DNA from: Saltatorellus ferox
GTDB taxonomy: Bacteria; Planctomycetota; UBA1135; GCA-002686595
DNA: 64,000 nucleotides
Assembly (NCBI GenBank): GCA_007751475.1
Contig: CP036434.1
Location: 7,383,524 to 7,447,523 of the forward strand
Direction: 5' to 3'
A program made the translations under genes and the position numbers. The notes beneath the pieces were generated by a model. It saw only the letters and a program-made list of their open reading frames with translations. It searched no databases and was not told the DNA's origin. Positions 26,766 through 35,564 of this stretch are shown one piece after another; position 1 is the stretch's first letter, and every line of letters begins with the position of its first letter.

Positions 26766-27464
26766 ATGGCGAAGGACAACATGGAGCTCCTGCGGCGGTT
26801 CATCGCTGACGAGGAAGCGGCGCGCGCCCAAGGTCGCGAGGGAACGCTGTGGGAGAAGGAGCGTGGCCGGATGGGGCCGCTCGTCAGGCGTGCCTGGCGC
26901 TCGCTCAGCTGGAAGGAGTGCGAGCAGCTCTACACGCACCTGATGCGAAGGACGCGGCGCCTGCCCGCCGTCGGGGAGTTCGACTTCCTGAATCTCTTCA
27001 AGGCGTTCATCGAGCTGGATCCCGACTGGGATCGGATCGGACTGGCGTTTCGATTCGGCATGAACTCGGATGGACCTCTCACGACGGGCTTCGTCGAGAC
27101 CCCGAAGAAGTTCGCCGAGCGGAACCAGCTCCTGGAGCGTTTCCGCGGCTTCCCCGACGCGGACCGACTTCGGGCCCGAGCCGCCAGGTTCCAGGAGGCC
27201 GCGGACCTCTACGGAGCGGCGGCGCTGGACGCGCTGCGCCACTGCGGGTATTCGGAAACGAAGGACCCGGACGAGGTCCCGGACAGCGTCACCTACTGGG
27301 GCCTGCTCCTCCTCGTCGCCTTCGATCCCGCGCGAAGACACGACTGCTGGGACGAGCTGGAGAGCCTGGAAGCCTTTGCCTCCGACGAACGACACCGCCG
27401 CGGCCTCGCCGAGACGGTGCGAGTCGTGGAAGAGACGCTGGATCGAGCTCGCCCCGGCCCGTAA
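26766..27464 (+). CDS. Conserved-looking protein of unknown function
   Basis: 232 residues, mostly alpha-helical by composition, charged, no signal peptide or membrane segment. It starts six bases after the sulfatase stop and is the last gene of the haem run. Blocks such as EFDFLNLFKAFIELDPDWDRIGLAFRFG and PDSVTYWGLLLLVAFDPARR do not match a family I recognise. It ends in TAA, followed shortly by a second in-frame TAA. Confidence 0.7.
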   Translation: MAKDNMELLRRFIADEEAARAQGREGTLWEKERGRMGPLVRRAWRSLSWKECEQLYTHLMRRTRRLPAVGEFDFLNLFKAFIELDPDWDRIGLAFRFGMNSDGPLTTGFVETPKKFAERNQLLERFRGFPDADRLRARAARFQEAADLYGAAALDALRHCGYSETKDPDEVPDSVTYWGLLLLVAFDPARRHDCWDELESLEAFASDERHRRGLAETVRVVEETLDRARPGP

Positions 27465-27544
27465 ATGAATCCGCTCCAGCACGACCATCGCTCGCTCGCA
27501 TAAGTAGGTGCTCAGGAAAAGGCGGTCCACGCCCAACGAACCCG

Positions 27545-27635
27545 ACACAAACGGACCAGGTCCGTCCGTTCCGGAACAACTGCACCTGGTCCGTTTGTTC
27601 CGGAACAAACGGACCAGGTGCGTTTGTATCGGAAC
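27545..27635. repeat. Nested palindrome between convergent genes (possible bidirectional terminator)
   Basis: Bases 27582-27621 are a perfect 40-bp palindrome centred on TTCC/GGAA. Its arm CAAACGGACCAGGT appears a third time at 27548-27561, and weaker pairing extends the stem outward to GTTCC at 27568-27572 against GGAAC at 27631-27635. It lies between two gene ends facing each other, where it could stop transcription from both sides, though no U-tract is evident. It could equally be a mobile palindromic repeat. Confidence 0.85.
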
Positions 27636-27701
27636 GCTCGCGATGGACGCAAACATCGGTTTCGCTGGAGCAGGGTCTGTTTGCCCCGGTACAGCGGTTC
27701 A

Positions 27702-28235
27702 TCAGCGCTCGTTCCAGGGCTTGCTCGGTGCCTGAAGTGGTTCCGGGTACTTGCCTTTGATGGGTTTCAGGGACGACCTTCGTGAGCGCTGCAGCTCGTA
27801 TGTCGCCATGCCGTGGGCGATCGCGACGTTGAGCGAGGCAACGGGGCCGAACTGGGGGATCCGGACGGTGGCGGTGCAGGCCTCGATGAATTTCTCCGAG
27901 AGGCCGTCTCGCTCGTTCCCGAGGACGAGCGCCACTCGGTCGGGCCAGACCATCTCGTGGAGCGACGCGGCCCCTGGCCGAATCTCGATGGCCACGGGGC
28001 CCCAGTGACCGGCACGGCACCAATCGAAGAACTCCGCGTCCTCCGCCACGTAGGTGATCTCGCACATGGTCTCGAGCTTGCGCGAGAAAGCCTGGGAACT
28101 CTTGCGGAAATCCCAGGGGCGCTCATGGCCGACCATCAGGAGCGGGCCGCCGCCCATCGCCACGTGGGTGCGCACGATCGAGCCGACGTTCGTCGGGCTC
28201 TTGAGCCCGTGGAGGATCGTGGCGAACTCGTTCAT
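27702..28235 (-). CDS. SPOUT-family tRNA/rRNA methyltransferase (TrmH/SpoU-like)
   Basis: 177 residues. The start at 28235 gives MNEFATILHGLKSPTNVGSI, where N and G of NVGSIVR form SPOUT motif 1. Motif 2 is ALVLGNERDGLS and motif 3 is VRIPQFGPVASLNVAIAHG, forming the knotted S-adenosylmethionine site. It should 2'-O-methylate a ribose in tRNA or rRNA; the position cannot be told. The frame upstream of 28235 has no domain character. The gene is divergent from a small membrane-protein gene. Confidence 0.9.
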   Translation of the reverse strand: MNEFATILHGLKSPTNVGSIVRTHVAMGGGPLLMVGHERPWDFRKSSQAFSRKLETMCEITYVAEDAEFFDWCRAGHWGPVAIEIRPGAASLHEMVWPDRVALVLGNERDGLSEKFIEACTATVRIPQFGPVASLNVAIAHGMATYELQRSRRSSLKPIKGKYPEPLQAPSKPWNER

Positions 28236-28342
28236 GGGAGCGCGAGCCTGACCGGGTGGTGCCACATTTGCCAGAGAGAAGTGAGGCGCCTGTCCCCCGC
28301 CATGGGCGGACGGTGATCGCCCGGAAGAGTAGTCTCTACCCG

Positions 28343-28735
28343 ATGAAAGTCCTCGCACGCGCCACCTGGCTGTTGGGCGCCACCGCCTGCCTCCTGCCCT
28401 GGGCCGCCCATGCCATGGGACGGTCCCCCCACCGGCAGCACAGCGACCTGTGGATCGCGCTCGGGCTCTTCGTGCTCGGACTGACCCTCGAACTGCTGCT
28501 CGGCCATGGTCCCCGCCGCTTCGCCCGCGCGGTCCTCGGGCTGCTCGCCATCAGCATCGCAGCCGCGAACGTGACCACGCTACGGGAGTCAGCTGCCCAC
28601 GCCGGGCAGCCCGGCGTCAAGGGATTCCTCGGGGACGCAGACCTTCAACGCCTTGCAGTCTACGCGGCGGTGTCCATGGCGGGCCTGGTCCTGATGATCG
28701 TTGCCACCTTGGACCGAAAGCGCCGAGTCAGTTGA
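28343..28735 (+). CDS. Small polytopic membrane protein, unknown
   Basis: 130 residues from ATG 28343. Signal or first helix at residues 1-20 (WLLGATACLLPWAAHA), then three hydrophobic helices (about 30-45, 53-70, 103-122). A longer in-frame start at 28256 would add 29 non-hydrophobic residues and is less likely. No family recognised. Confidence 0.6.
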   Translation: MKVLARATWLLGATACLLPWAAHAMGRSPHRQHSDLWIALGLFVLGLTLELLLGHGPRRFARAVLGLLAISIAAANVTTLRESAAHAGQPGVKGFLGDADLQRLAVYAAVSMAGLVLMIVATLDRKRRVS

Positions 28736-29082
28736 AGCCCCGACGCGACGCACAGGGGAAGAACAAGGTGCTGATTCCCTGCAAGACGCCCCGGCAGGCC
28801 AGCGAACTCTGAGATCGCATCAACCGGGGGGATCACGACGGCACGGTCCGTGCTTGACGGCAGGCCATCGCGGCCGCCACCGGATTCAGCTTTAGAGTTC
28901 GCGGCCATTCCCTCCGCCAGTGTTGGTCCCTGCCTGGTTGAGTTCCCCGGCGACGCGTTCTGGGACACGCACTGGAGGCGGAGATCGTCGCCGCGCGCGA
29001 GCCCGAGCCTCCAGCACGGGACCCCGTGGAGTGAAGGCGACCCGGTAGGATGGTTAGAGGAAGAAAGAGAAACGTGAGAACC
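28736..29082. other. Intergenic region upstream of phosphoketolase
   Basis: About 350 bases without a supported gene. It presumably holds the promoter of xfp; a purine-rich AGAGGAAGAAAGAGAA tract (29056-29071) precedes the start and can serve as ribosome-binding site. No clear operator or riboswitch was recognised. Confidence 0.5.
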
Positions 29083-31446
29083 ATGAACAGCAACACACTG
29101 ACACCGAAGCGCCTCCAGGCGATGGACGCCTACTGGCGTGCCGCCAACTACCTGTCCGTCGGCCAGATCTATCTCTTCGACAATCCACTGCTCAAGAGGC
29201 CGCTGGTGATCGACGACGTGAAGCAGATGCTGCTCGGGCACTGGGGCACGACGCCCGGTCAGAACTTCATCTACGTACACCTGAATCGGATCATCCAGGA
29301 GTACGACCTCGACATGATCTACGTCAGCGGCCCCGGGCACGGTGGCCCTGCGCTCGTGGCCAACACGTACCTGGAGGGGACCTACAGCGAGATCTATCCA
29401 GACATCTCCCGGGACACGGCCGGGCTCCAGAAGCTCTTCCTTCAGTTCTCGTTCCCCGGAGGGATTCCCAGCCACGTCTCGCCGGAGTGCCCGGGCTCGA
29501 TCCACGAGGGCGGTGAACTCGGCTATTCGCTCAGCCATTCCTTCGGCGCGGTGTTCGACAATCCGGAGCTGATCGTCGCCTGCGTCATCGGCGACGGCGA
29601 GGCCGAGACCGGGCCGCTCGCCACGTCATGGCACTCGAACAAGTTCCTGAGCCCGGTCGCGGACGGAGCCGTCCTGCCGATCCTGCACCTCAACGGCTAC
29701 AAGATCGCCAACCCCACGCTGCTCGACCGGATCCCGCACGAGGAGCTGGAGCAGCTGCTCCGCGGCTACGGCTGGGCACCGCTCTTCGTCGAGGGAGATC
29801 AGCCCGAGCGGATGCACGAGGCGATGGCGACGGCCCTCGATGCGGCCATCGAGAAGATCCGGGCGATCCAGGATGCCGCTCGCTTGCACGGTGACGTCGC
29901 GCCCGCGCGCTGGCCGATGATCGTTCTGAAGTCGCCCAAGGGCTGGACCGGCCCGAAGTTCGTGGACGGCCTTCCGGTGGAAGGCACGTTCAGGGCGCAC
30001 CAGGTTCCGCTTCATCCGCGAGCCCACCCCGGGCATCTCCAGCTGCTCGAGGACTGGCTCCGGAGCTACCGGCCGGAGGAGCTCTTCGACGAACAAGGGC
30101 AGCTGATGCCGGAGCTGGCGGAACTCGCACCCAGGGGTCAGCGACGCATGGGCGCCAACCCGCACGCTAACGGCGGCCAGCTGCTACAGGACCTGCAGAT
30201 GCCGAACTTCCGCGACTACGGGGCCGACGTTCCCGAGCCCGGCGTGATCGGGATCGGGGACACGCGCGTGCTGGCGCCCTTCCTTCGCGACGTGGCGAAG
30301 CGCAACCTGGACCAGCGCAACTTCCGGATCTTCGGGCCAGACGAGACGATCTCCAACGGCCTCGCCGCGGTCTTCGAGACCACGGACCGTCAATGGGAGG
30401 CCGCCACTCAGCCGAACGACGAGTTTCTGGCGCGGACCGGCCGCGTGTTCGACTCGATGCTCAGCGAGCACCAGTGCGAGGGCTGGCTCGAGGGCTACCT
30501 GCTCACGGGCCGACACGGGGTCTTCAACTGCTACGAGGCCTTCATCCACATCGTCGGCTCGATGTTCAACCAGCACGCCAAGTGGCTCAGCGTCTCGGCC
30601 GGCCTGCCGTGGCGGCACAAGATCGCCTCGCTGAACTACCTCCTGTCCTCGCACGTCTGGCGCCAGGACCACAACGGTCTCACGCACCAGGACCCTGGCT
30701 TCGTCGACGTCGTCATGAACAAGAAGGCGGGCGTCGTGCGAGCGTACTTCCCGCCGGACGCCAACTGCCTGCTTTCGGTGATGGACCACTGCCTGCGCAG
30801 CCGGCACTACGTGAACCTGGTCATCGCGGGCAAGCATCCGGCGCCGCACTGGCTGACCATCGAGGACGCCGCCGCGCACTGCGCCGCCGGGATCGGCATC
30901 TGGGACTGGGCTTCGAACGACGGAGGCGCCGTTCCGGACGTGGTCATGGCCTGCTGCGGCGATGTCCCGACGCTGGAAACGCTCGCCGCCGTGTCGATCA
31001 TGCGCGAGCACCTTTCACACCTGAAGGTCCGCGTGGTCAACGTGGTCGACCTCATGAGGCTGCAGCCGTCGTCCGAACACCCGCACGGCCTCAGCGACGC
31101 GGACTTCGACGAGCTCTTCACGAAGGACCGGCCGGTGATCTTCGCTTTCCACGCCTATCCGTGGCTGATCCACCGCCTCACTTACCGCCGGACGAACCAC
31201 CAGAACCTGCACGTCCGCGGATACAAGGAAGAGGGGACGATCACCACCCCCTTCGACATGACGGTCCTCAATGACCTCGACCGCTTCCACCTCGTCATGG
31301 ACACCATCGATCGGGTGCCCGAGGTGGGCGCTGCAGGCACCGCGCTGAAGGAGCACCTTCAAGCGAAGTTGATCGAGCACCGGGAGTACATCGAAAGGAA
31401 CGGCCGAGACATGCCTGAGGTTCGTGACTGGAGGTGGCGCTCCTGA
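29083..31446 (+). CDS. xfp: Xylulose-5-phosphate / fructose-6-phosphate phosphoketolase
   Basis: 787 residues, full length. A thiamine-diphosphate enzyme cleaving Xu5P or F6P with phosphate to acetyl phosphate and glyceraldehyde-3-P or erythrose-4-P. Typical blocks: YVSGPGHGGPALVANTYLEG, FPGGIPSHVSPECPGSIHEGGELGYSLSHSFG, the ThDP motif VIGDGEAETGPLATSWHSNKF, and GFHAYPW-like FAFHAYPWLIHRL near the end. ATG 29083 is preferred over 29050 because it follows the purine-rich tract and begins just before the conserved helix. No acetate kinase or phosphotransacetylase gene is nearby. Confidence 0.96.
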   Translation: MNSNTLTPKRLQAMDAYWRAANYLSVGQIYLFDNPLLKRPLVIDDVKQMLLGHWGTTPGQNFIYVHLNRIIQEYDLDMIYVSGPGHGGPALVANTYLEGTYSEIYPDISRDTAGLQKLFLQFSFPGGIPSHVSPECPGSIHEGGELGYSLSHSFGAVFDNPELIVACVIGDGEAETGPLATSWHSNKFLSPVADGAVLPILHLNGYKIANPTLLDRIPHEELEQLLRGYGWAPLFVEGDQPERMHEAMATALDAAIEKIRAIQDAARLHGDVAPARWPMIVLKSPKGWTGPKFVDGLPVEGTFRAHQVPLHPRAHPGHLQLLEDWLRSYRPEELFDEQGQLMPELAELAPRGQRRMGANPHANGGQLLQDLQMPNFRDYGADVPEPGVIGIGDTRVLAPFLRDVAKRNLDQRNFRIFGPDETISNGLAAVFETTDRQWEAATQPNDEFLARTGRVFDSMLSEHQCEGWLEGYLLTGRHGVFNCYEAFIHIVGSMFNQHAKWLSVSAGLPWRHKIASLNYLLSSHVWRQDHNGLTHQDPGFVDVVMNKKAGVVRAYFPPDANCLLSVMDHCLRSRHYVNLVIAGKHPAPHWLTIEDAAAHCAAGIGIWDWASNDGGAVPDVVMACCGDVPTLETLAAVSIMREHLSHLKVRVVNVVDLMRLQPSSEHPHGLSDADFDELFTKDRPVIFAFHAYPWLIHRLTYRRTNHQNLHVRGYKEEGTITTPFDMTVLNDLDRFHLVMDTIDRVPEVGAAGTALKEHLQAKLIEHREYIERNGRDMPEVRDWRWRS

Positions 31447-31661
31447 TCAATGAACCCACGGCCGGAGGTCTTCGTAAGAATGACCAGGGCCGACCACGAC
31501 GCAAAGCTACAAACGCAGGGCGGCACGATCCGTTGGCCTGCATGATTCGCGAGCTGAAACTGCCAGGATCCACGCTCGCGGCGTTGCGCCGAACCCCAAT
31601 GGGATCCAACCATGGGGGGGGGGCGGTGAGTGTCAAGGTAGTTGTCGCCCAGTCGTTGAGA
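31447..31661. other. Intergenic gap with a G10 homopolymer
   Basis: Gap between convergent gene ends. A run of ten G at 31614-31623 stands out; it lies outside any supported gene, so slipping there would not change a protein. Confidence 0.6.
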
Positions 31662-32318
31662 TCAGGCCGCTGGAGCCTCCTGGGGGGTGGTCAACGGGAG
31701 GCTGTCGGGCTCGAGCTCGCACAGGACGGTATCGATCGGAACCTCCCGACCGGCCGGTACCAGCAGCTCACAGATTCGTCCCGCCCTGTCCGCCGGAAAT
31801 TCGAGGGTCGCAGCGTCATACTGCACGTGCGCGATCGGCTGCGTCTCCGTCACGATCGCGCCGGGTTCAACCATCCAACGTACTACCGCTACGCTCCGAC
31901 TGCCGTCTCCCTGGGCAGCAGCGACGAGCTGGAGACGGCCTTCTGGGGCTGGACGCCAAATCGGCCTGCCGCCACCCCTGAACACCGGTCCTCGTTGCTC
32001 GTCCAGTTCCTTCTTCAGGAGCTTCAGGCGTTTCATGGCGCGGAGCCGTGAGTACTCACTGGAGACCTGATCGGCCGTTGGCTCCATCAACCGGTCCACG
32101 AGGTGATTCACCACCATGACCGCGACGAGCCATGGCCAGGCCCGATCGTCGCCCGAGGTGGTGAAGATCAAGGCGACCGCCGCCAGGAAGAGCAGTGGCT
32201 GCACCCACTTCCTGATGAAATCTCGCTTCCGGGCCTGAGGCAGGTCCAATCGGAGCGACTGGATCGCGGCTTCCAACTCGTCGAGCGTCCAATCCACTGA
32301 GTCGTCTTGTTCGTCCAT
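31662..32318 (-). CDS. Membrane protein with degenerate biotinyl/lipoyl-like domain
   Basis: 218 residues. An acidic helical N-terminus, then two adjacent transmembrane helices (about residues 40-57 and 62-80), a basic coiled segment, and a C-terminal lipoyl/biotinyl-type barrel: VEPGAIVTETQPIAHV, then YDAATLEFPADRAGRI, then LVPAGREVPIDTVLCELE. The hairpin that normally carries the modified Lys (DKA) reads DAA, so no lipoyl or biotinyl attachment is possible. It may act as an adaptor or hairpin as in membrane-fusion proteins. It starts 70 bases after the Gfo/Idh gene on the same strand. Confidence 0.7.
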   Translation of the reverse strand: MDEQDDSVDWTLDELEAAIQSLRLDLPQARKRDFIRKWVQPLLFLAAVALIFTTSGDDRAWPWLVAVMVVNHLVDRLMEPTADQVSSEYSRLRAMKRLKLLKKELDEQRGPVFRGGGRPIWRPAPEGRLQLVAAAQGDGSRSVAVVRWMVEPGAIVTETQPIAHVQYDAATLEFPADRAGRICELLVPAGREVPIDTVLCELEPDSLPLTTPQEAPAA

Positions 32319-32388
32319 GGTGAGCCACGTTGGGGCCGGGGAACGAATTCGTCAACCCGACGCTCCATGATGGTGCCGGATGCGCTCG

Positions 32389-33807
32389 CTACACCATCCG
32401 ATAGTACTGCTCCCAGCCGTCGCGCGGCGGCGGGCCGTCCAGGAGGGCATTCGCCCGGTCGTTGCCGATGAACCGTTCCGTCTTGCGGTCGAAGTTCAGT
32501 TCCTCTGCGAGGCGCTGGCATATGACGCCGAGCAGCAGCGTCTTGGTCAGGTCGCCTCCCACACGGAAAGGGGATCGCGTGCGACCCTCGCCCATGCAGG
32601 CCGCGATGAAGCTCTCTGCGTGGTTGAGGCTCGGGCTCTCGACTTCGAGTGCCTTCTCGTGCTCCTTGGCCCGGGAAGCAGGAATCACGCTGGAGTTGCC
32701 CCAATGGGAGCCGCGCGTGATGGCGTACTCGCCGTCCGCCCGGTACAGGACCGTGCCGGCTCCCCCGAGGTCGGGCTCCTTCAGGCTGCCGTCCGGTTGC
32801 TTCTCCTTGAACGAGTCCGGAATCCTGGGGAGGTAGTCCGCGCCGTCGCGCCAGGTCAAGTCCAGGGCCGGGTGTGCACCGCGCGCTGGGAACTTCATCT
32901 TCAGGTGCGAGCTCAGCGGGAAGAGGACATCGTTGGCATCCTCGATGCGGAGCGGTGTGAGCTGGGTCGGCTGACCTAGCTCGAGGAACTCATGGACGAA
33001 GTCGATGATGTGCGCCCCCCAGTCGCCCAGCATTCCGTTGCCGTAGAGCCAGAAAGCCCGCCAGTCGAAGGGATGGTACTTCGAGCTGAAGGGCTTCTTC
33101 TCCGCAGGCCCGCACCACAGATCCCAGTCGAGGGTCTCGGGGACCGTCTCTCCCTTCGGGTACTGGGAGAAACGCTCGGCAGCGTTCATGAAGAAGAGGC
33201 CGGGCGACTTCCAGGCTTCGACGGCAGTGATGTCGTGGATGACCCCTTGCTCGACCATCCTCGCGAACTGGAGATAGGCGCCCGAGCTGTGGCCTTGATT
33301 GCCCATCTGGGTAACCACCCCGAACTTCTTCTCGGCCCGCATCAGCATGTCTGCCTCGCGGTAGGAATGCGTCAGAGGCTTCTCGACGTAGACGTGCTTG
33401 CCCATCGACATGGCGAGCATCGCGGCCGGAAAATGCGTGTGATCCGGCGTGACGACGCTCACGGCGTCGATGTCATCGCCCATCTCTTCCAGCATCACCC
33501 GGAAGTCCGTGAACCGGCGCACATCGGGGTACTTCTCGAGGTTGTCCTGGACCCCATTGGCGCTGAAGTCGACGTCGCAGAACGCTACCGGCTGCGCCTT
33601 CCCGTTGGCGCAAAGCTCAGGCACGACGCGAGCGGCCCGTCCGCCCACGCCGATCACGCCCAGGTTGATCCTCCTGCTCGGCGGAACCTTGCCGTCCTGG
33701 GCGCGGGCACCGGTGATGAGGTAGGGCGGGAGGATGGTGAGGCCGGCGGTCGCCACGGCTGACTTCTTCAGGAAGTCACGGCGAGTGCGTTGGTTTCTTG
33801 GGGACAT
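32389..33807 (-). CDS. Tat-exported Gfo/Idh/MocA family oxidoreductase
   Basis: 472 residues. ATG 33807 gives a twin-arginine signal RTRRDFLKKSAVATAGLTIL ending near ARAQ. The NAD(P)-binding fold starts INLGVIGVGGRAARVVPEL, with VAFCDVDFSA and VSVVTPDHTH; HVYVEKPLTHSYREA is the EKP motif of the family. These enzymes oxidise or reduce sugars and polyols. It is 22 bases downstream of the ThuA/DUF1080 gene, and the pair is a common planctomycete arrangement for 3-keto-sugar metabolism. The exact sugar is unknown. Confidence 0.92.
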   Translation of the reverse strand: MSPRNQRTRRDFLKKSAVATAGLTILPPYLITGARAQDGKVPPSRRINLGVIGVGGRAARVVPELCANGKAQPVAFCDVDFSANGVQDNLEKYPDVRRFTDFRVMLEEMGDDIDAVSVVTPDHTHFPAAMLAMSMGKHVYVEKPLTHSYREADMLMRAEKKFGVVTQMGNQGHSSGAYLQFARMVEQGVIHDITAVEAWKSPGLFFMNAAERFSQYPKGETVPETLDWDLWCGPAEKKPFSSKYHPFDWRAFWLYGNGMLGDWGAHIIDFVHEFLELGQPTQLTPLRIEDANDVLFPLSSHLKMKFPARGAHPALDLTWRDGADYLPRIPDSFKEKQPDGSLKEPDLGGAGTVLYRADGEYAITRGSHWGNSSVIPASRAKEHEKALEVESPSLNHAESFIAACMGEGRTRSPFRVGGDLTKTLLLGVICQRLAEELNFDRKTERFIGNDRANALLDGPPPRDGWEQYYRMV

Positions 33808-33829
33808 GATGATTCTCGTCGGAGGGGGG

Positions 33830-35221
33830 CTAACGCGGCAGAAGCCAGATGTTTCGGTATCGCACCGCATGTCCGTGATCTTGGAGCATGATGGGGCCGA
33901 TGCCGGGTTCGCCGCCCATGCCAGCCGCGGTGGGGGAATCCACTTCGACGTCATCGTGGATGCGCACCCCGTTGTGCCAGACACTCATGCGGGATTTGGC
34001 CATTTTCGTGACCTCCTCGGAGACGCTGGGCGGTGTGAACTCGATGTCGTAGCTTTGCCATCGGCCGGCCGGGCGGCTCGCGTTGACCACGGGGATGTGC
34101 TTCCCGTAGATGGCCCCGCAGTCCCCCGCTCGGAGAGTCAGGCCGTAGGAATCGAGGACCTGGACCTCGTAGCGCCCCTGGACGTAGACGCCGCTGTTGC
34201 CGCGGTCCTGCCAGCCGTTGGTGGTTGGAGTGATCGGTACGAAGAACTCGACATGGAGCAGGAAGGGGCCGCCGTACTCCTTGCGTGTGACGATGTCGCC
34301 GGAACGGGAGGAGACCATGGCGCCATCCTCGATCTTCCATCCGGCCACCTGGTCGCCCGACTTTTGCTTCCAGCCGTCGAGGTTGGTGCCGTCGAAGAGG
34401 ACTTGGGCGCCGGCGGGCGCCGGAATGGACTCGCTCGGTGCCGCCACAGCCCATTCGATGCCGGCCATCAGGTGCTCCTGGAAGCGCGGGTCGCTCCATA
34501 CGTCCTCGCGGTGGCCCAGGGCCGTGTAAAACATCGCTCCCTCGCCATAGTCCTTGCACCAGGCCAGCGCGTAATCACCGTCCTTGCGGCGGCCCTTCTG
34601 GATGTCGTCGATCGAGTCCGGGTCGAGCGTCATCAATACGCGCAGCGGGTAACGACGGAAGTTCTCGAACTGGTAGATCTCGTCGGTGATCTTGAAGCTC
34701 GAGCCCAGGTGCGCCACCGCCGGGTGCCCGGACTCCTCGACGCGCACTCCCACCTCCTTGTGCCACGGGTGACCGGCGAAAGCGCCTCCCACCATGTCCA
34801 TGTAGCCGGGGAACTCGTAGAAAGTGTCTGTCGCGCTATGGCTGCCCGCGAAAGCTCCGCCGGCGCGGATCCAGTCGAGCAGCGCTTGCTGGCCGCTCTT
34901 CGGAATGGGGAGCTCGCCGGTGGTGTAGAACAGCACCGCGTCGAAGCGCTTCAGGTTCTCCGCGTTGATGTCGCCGCAGTCCTGGGTCGCGGTGATCGTC
35001 ATCCGACCCTTGGCGGCCTCCGTCAACTGCACTTCCGCGTAGGCCAGCCTGGCCTGGGTCGCCCGGCGTACCACCGAGTGGGTGAATCCAGCCGAGTGCG
35101 TGAGGAAGAGCACGCGGCAAGGTTCAGGGAGGGGCTCGGGGGCTTGCTGCGCGGCGGCCGAGGTCGGCGATAGGGCAGCCAATGCCGCGAGTAGGAGAGC
35201 GGTACGGTGCATGGGATGCAT
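33830..35221 (-). CDS. Secreted ThuA-like plus DUF1080 (3-keto-disaccharide hydrolase) protein
   Basis: 463 residues with a signal peptide (RTALLLAALAALSPTSAAAQQ). Residues about 33-255 are a ThuA-like domain: VLFLTHSAGFTHSVV, FDAVLFYTTGELP, GGAFAGSHSATDTFYEFPGYMDMVGG and GEGAMFYTALGHREDVWSD. Residues about 265-463 are a DUF1080 jelly roll: VLFDGTNLDGWK, RGNSGVYVQGRYEVQVLDS, GAIYGKHIP and GPIMLQDHGHAVRYRNIWL. Known relatives hydrolyse 3-keto-glycosides and handle 3-keto-sugars. It is first in a two-gene unit with the oxidoreductase. A start nine bases downstream (35212) is also possible. Confidence 0.92.
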   Translation of the reverse strand: MHPMHRTALLLAALAALSPTSAAAQQAPEPLPEPCRVLFLTHSAGFTHSVVRRATQARLAYAEVQLTEAAKGRMTITATQDCGDINAENLKRFDAVLFYTTGELPIPKSGQQALLDWIRAGGAFAGSHSATDTFYEFPGYMDMVGGAFAGHPWHKEVGVRVEESGHPAVAHLGSSFKITDEIYQFENFRRYPLRVLMTLDPDSIDDIQKGRRKDGDYALAWCKDYGEGAMFYTALGHREDVWSDPRFQEHLMAGIEWAVAAPSESIPAPAGAQVLFDGTNLDGWKQKSGDQVAGWKIEDGAMVSSRSGDIVTRKEYGGPFLLHVEFFVPITPTTNGWQDRGNSGVYVQGRYEVQVLDSYGLTLRAGDCGAIYGKHIPVVNASRPAGRWQSYDIEFTPPSVSEEVTKMAKSRMSVWHNGVRIHDDVEVDSPTAAGMGGEPGIGPIMLQDHGHAVRYRNIWLLPR

Positions 35222-35564
35222 CGTACCGGATCTTCCTTACGGCTCCTCTCTCCCGGCGACAGGTAGAACTTCCAAGCGGGGTGTCGACACGCCAGTCGCC
35301 GAAGCCTGGGGCCCGATTCTTGGCTATCCCCATCCCCACGCGGGCAGCGGAGAAGATCCTCCGAGACAACCCGCTTCAAGAGATCTGGCCAGCGGATGGT
35401 TCTCTGGCCTTTGCCTTTCGCGACACGCTCCCGAGGTACAGGCCGGGTCCTGGGAGCTGATAGCAGCCCCTCCTTGCGCGAAGATGGGCGATCCAGGCTC
35501 CATTCGGGGGCCGCTGGCCTGGCCGCGCCCCTCGGGTCAGCATGATCTGGCGGGAGGCATTAGG
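35222..35564. other. Divergent intergenic region
   Basis: About 340 bases between the ThuA/DUF1080 gene and the beta-helix protein gene, transcribed in opposite directions. It should contain both promoters. Open frames crossing it have no recognisable domain. Confidence 0.5.

Noticed and set aside
31614..31623. G10 tract as a phase-variation switch
   Set aside because: It lies between gene ends and not in a promoter or coding frame that I can support.
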